NCBI GenBank assembly: GCA_004335835.1
Contig: RWJK01001396.1
Span: 7,934-71,933 of the forward strand
DNA: 64,000 bases
From: Scenedesmus sp. ARA3
Lineage: Eukaryota > Chlorophyta > Chlorophyceae > Sphaeropleales > Scenedesmaceae
Direction: 5' to 3'
Of the stretch, positions 62,301 through 64,000 are shown in pieces (position 1 is the stretch's first letter; every line of letters starts with the position of its first letter). The position numbers and the translations under genes were made by a program. Under the pieces are notes generated by a model. The model did not search any database and had not been told where the DNA came from. It saw nothing but the letters and a program-made list of their open reading frames with translations.

Positions 62301-64000
62301 CACGCAGCAGTATGGTGTGCTGACGGGACGACTGCCATGCCGCAGCTCTTCTCCCTGGGCTACCACCAGTGCAGGTGGGTCAAGTGGTGTGTTATTTTGT
62401 TATGTCAGTGAAATTGGCCCTGCGGAGGTCACGCAGCAGTACGGTGTGCTGGCGGGGACGACTGCCATGCCGCAGCTCTTCTCTCTGGGCTACCACCAGT
62501 GCAGGTGGGTCAAGTGGTGTGTTATTTTGTTATGTCAGTGAAATTGCCCTGCGGAGGTCACGCAGCAGTACGGTGTGCTGACGGGGACGGCTGCCATGCC
62601 TCAGCTCTTCTCCCTGGGCTACCACCAGTGCAGGTGGGGCGATGTAGAATGTCATTGTTACTAGCACACATGGCAGTGGACTGGGAGGGTTGTAACTGTG
62701 CAGAGACAGCCAGGGTTGAGCAGCATGCGATAGCATGGGAGTGCCGTGCTTGGCCCCTGCAGCATTGCATCTGCTACTGCTGAACATTGTTGTCTAAGCA
62801 ATGAATGAGGAACTGGGTACCTGATTGCCAAACCCTCATGAGCGGTAGATTGGCTCGCTGGGCTTGTGCCTGAGGTACGTCCGTCCTATACCTTGGTATT
62901 GGTATTGGTAATGCTGCTGCTGGCTCCTGGCTGCTTGGCCAAGTGGAACCACAAGGACGAGGCTGATGCCTTTGCTGTTGACATTGACCTCTGCTGCTGC
63001 TGCTGCTGTCGCTGCTGCTGCTGCTTGCCTGGCCAGGTGGAACTACAAGGACGAGGCTGATGCCTTTGCTGTTGACGCCGGCTTTGACGAGCACAACATC
63101 CCCTACGACGTGCTGTGGCTGGACATCGAGCACACAGACGGCAAACGGTAAGGAACTGCTGCGGCGCCGTGTGGACTAGGCTAGGCTGTGCAGCAACGAA
63201 CCCATGCTGCACGTGCGGCACAGCCCGCATTTTGTTCAACTACTTCCATCTGCTTCACATGCTTAAAAACCTTGAAAATTCCATGTTAACAGTTCTGCTG
63301 ATGGCAGTTAGTCAGCCAGGCATCACAATGTGCACATTGATTTACGTAACGGCTGTGCGGGTCTGTGTTGCAGCCCGGTCAGGCCACAGCCGTATGCTCC
63401 TGCTCCTCATGTTGTAATTCTTCATGCTGCTGCTGCTGCAGGTACATGACGTGGGACAGCAGGCTGTTCCCCAACCCCGTGCAGATGCAGGAGGACATCG
63501 CCAGCAGGTGCGGCACCTGCATGAGCTGGCTTTGGCCTGTTTAACTGCGCTGGCTGCCTGTGTTTCTGCATGTCAGCTGTCGCCTGTGCCCCAAGTTGAT
63601 GCTTGTTGCTGGGAACGGTATGCCTAATGTGTTCTGGCATTGCGAGGAGTGCACCACGTTGTGCTGCAATGTGCTCTGCTTACGCAGTTTATGTTGTTGA
63701 TACTGCTGCCGCTGCTGCTTCAGGGGCCGCAAGATGGTGACCATTGTGGACCCCCACGTCAAGCGTGACAGCAACTACTACGTGTACAAGGAGGCATCTG
63801 AGAAGAAGTACTTTGTTAGGACCAAGGATGGCACAGAGTTTGACGGCTGGTGCTGGCCAGGTGCGCGGCGTGCTGCTGCTATGTTGCTCCAATCGTTGTC
63901 TTCAGCAGGGTGCCAATCGTCATAGTGAGGTCCCCGCTGACAGCTAAGCTTAGGGTTTGATGGCTGGTGCTGGCCAGGTGGGAGGTCTGCTCACAGAGGA
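59389..64000 (+). CDS. GANAB: Glucosidase II alpha subunit (GH31), 5' part
   Basis: Eight exons are seen, 59389-59478, 59569-60003, 60536-60698, 61061-61199, 61527-61724, 63037-63147, 63442-63507 and 63724-63860; the gene runs off the window (446 residues visible). A signal peptide (1-23) is followed by [20 protein letters not shown], the typical N-terminus. Further GH31 landmarks are [102 protein letters not shown] and FDGWCWPG. The catalytic WxDMNE nucleophile region lies beyond the window. The enzyme trims the two inner glucoses of N-glycans in the ER lumen and serves the calnexin cycle. Exons 5, 6 and 8 have partial copies in adjacent introns, and exons 4 and 5 follow CTG tracts. Confidence 0.93.
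61640..62640 (+). repeat. Seven-copy array of glucosidase II exon 5 end
   Basis: The exon end [20 protein letters not shown], then GYHQC plus AG/GTGAG or GTGGG, ends at 61724 (real), 61853, 61982, 62112, 62374, 62504 and 62633. Steps are 129, 129, 130, 262, 130 and 129 bp. The copy ending 62374 begins further upstream in the exon ([16 protein letters not shown]). Every copy keeps a GT donor. Confidence 0.95.
62940..63085 (+). repeat. Copy of glucosidase II exon 6 5' edge
   Basis: [15 protein letters not shown] at about 62941-62987 precedes the real exon start [14 protein letters not shown] (63037), offset 94 bp. The acceptor in the copy has decayed from CCAGG to CCAAG. Confidence 0.85.
63830..63980 (+). 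repeat. Copy of glucosidase II exon 8 3' edge
   Basis: TTTGATGGCTGGTGCTGGCC plus AG and a GTGGG donor ends at 63977, 117 bp after the real exon end at 63860. Confidence 0.85.

Noticed and set aside
61795..62541. Frames made of repeated [16 protein letters not shown] units, as a repeat protein
   Set aside because: Units are intronic copies of the glucosidase II exon 5 end, separated by intron sequence with stops and mixed frames.

Overview
The window is nuclear DNA from a eukaryote with many short exons, GT-AG introns, and very abundant CTG/CAG triplet tracts both in introns and, as poly-Gln/Ser/Ala, in proteins. The gene set (germin-like cupin, iojap-type plastid/mitochondrial ribosome silencing factor, a DUF3067 plastid-type protein, centriole POC5, UFM1 protease) and the compact CTG-rich architecture point to a chlorophyte green alga, probably Chlorophyceae. 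That placement is inference. I see no rRNA, tRNA, CRISPR or bacterial features.

Layout: 1-3.6 kb has no recognisable gene. Then come a germin-like protein (+, 3606-4956) and a secreted SGNH/GDSL hydrolase (+, 5809-9385). PEX6, a peroxisomal AAA ATPase (-, 10456-16431), is divergent from a vacuolar-type amino-acid transporter (+, 16925-21725). Cyclin L with an RS tail follows (+, 22839-26532). The 26.5-33 kb stretch is poorly resolved and holds the 3' exons of an unassigned minus-strand gene (30881-31891). POC5 (+, 33013-36638), a small membrane protein (+, 37046-37540) and a long coiled-coil protein (+, 39039-43848) come next. An iojap/RsfS protein (-, 45348-46421) and UFSP2 (-, 47094-51205) follow. 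UFSP2 is divergent from a DUF3067 protein (+, 51596-54370). A small mitochondrial-type protein (-, 56669-58374, containing a 50-N gap) and the first eight exons of glucosidase II alpha (+, 59389 to beyond the window) complete the list. Nearly all gene models were rebuilt by joining exons whose splice phases agree; POC5 and the coiled-coil protein together use 23 exons.

There is no operon-like logic. The functions are housekeeping and organellar: peroxisome import, vacuolar transport, splicing/transcription cyclin, centriole, ufmylation, ER glycoprotein processing, plastid/mitochondrial ribosome control. POC5 and the coiled-coil protein may form a centriole/cilium neighbourhood.

The most striking structure is not a gene. 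At least a dozen short local tandem duplications (mostly 94-139 bp period, some about 240-260 bp) straddle an exon edge, so introns carry extra copies of an exon end together with its splice site. In glucosidase II alpha one exon end is present seven times. UFSP2, PEX6, the transporter, DUF3067 and SGNH genes all carry them, whereas the germin, cyclin L, POC5, coiled-coil and iojap genes show none or only weak traces by eye.
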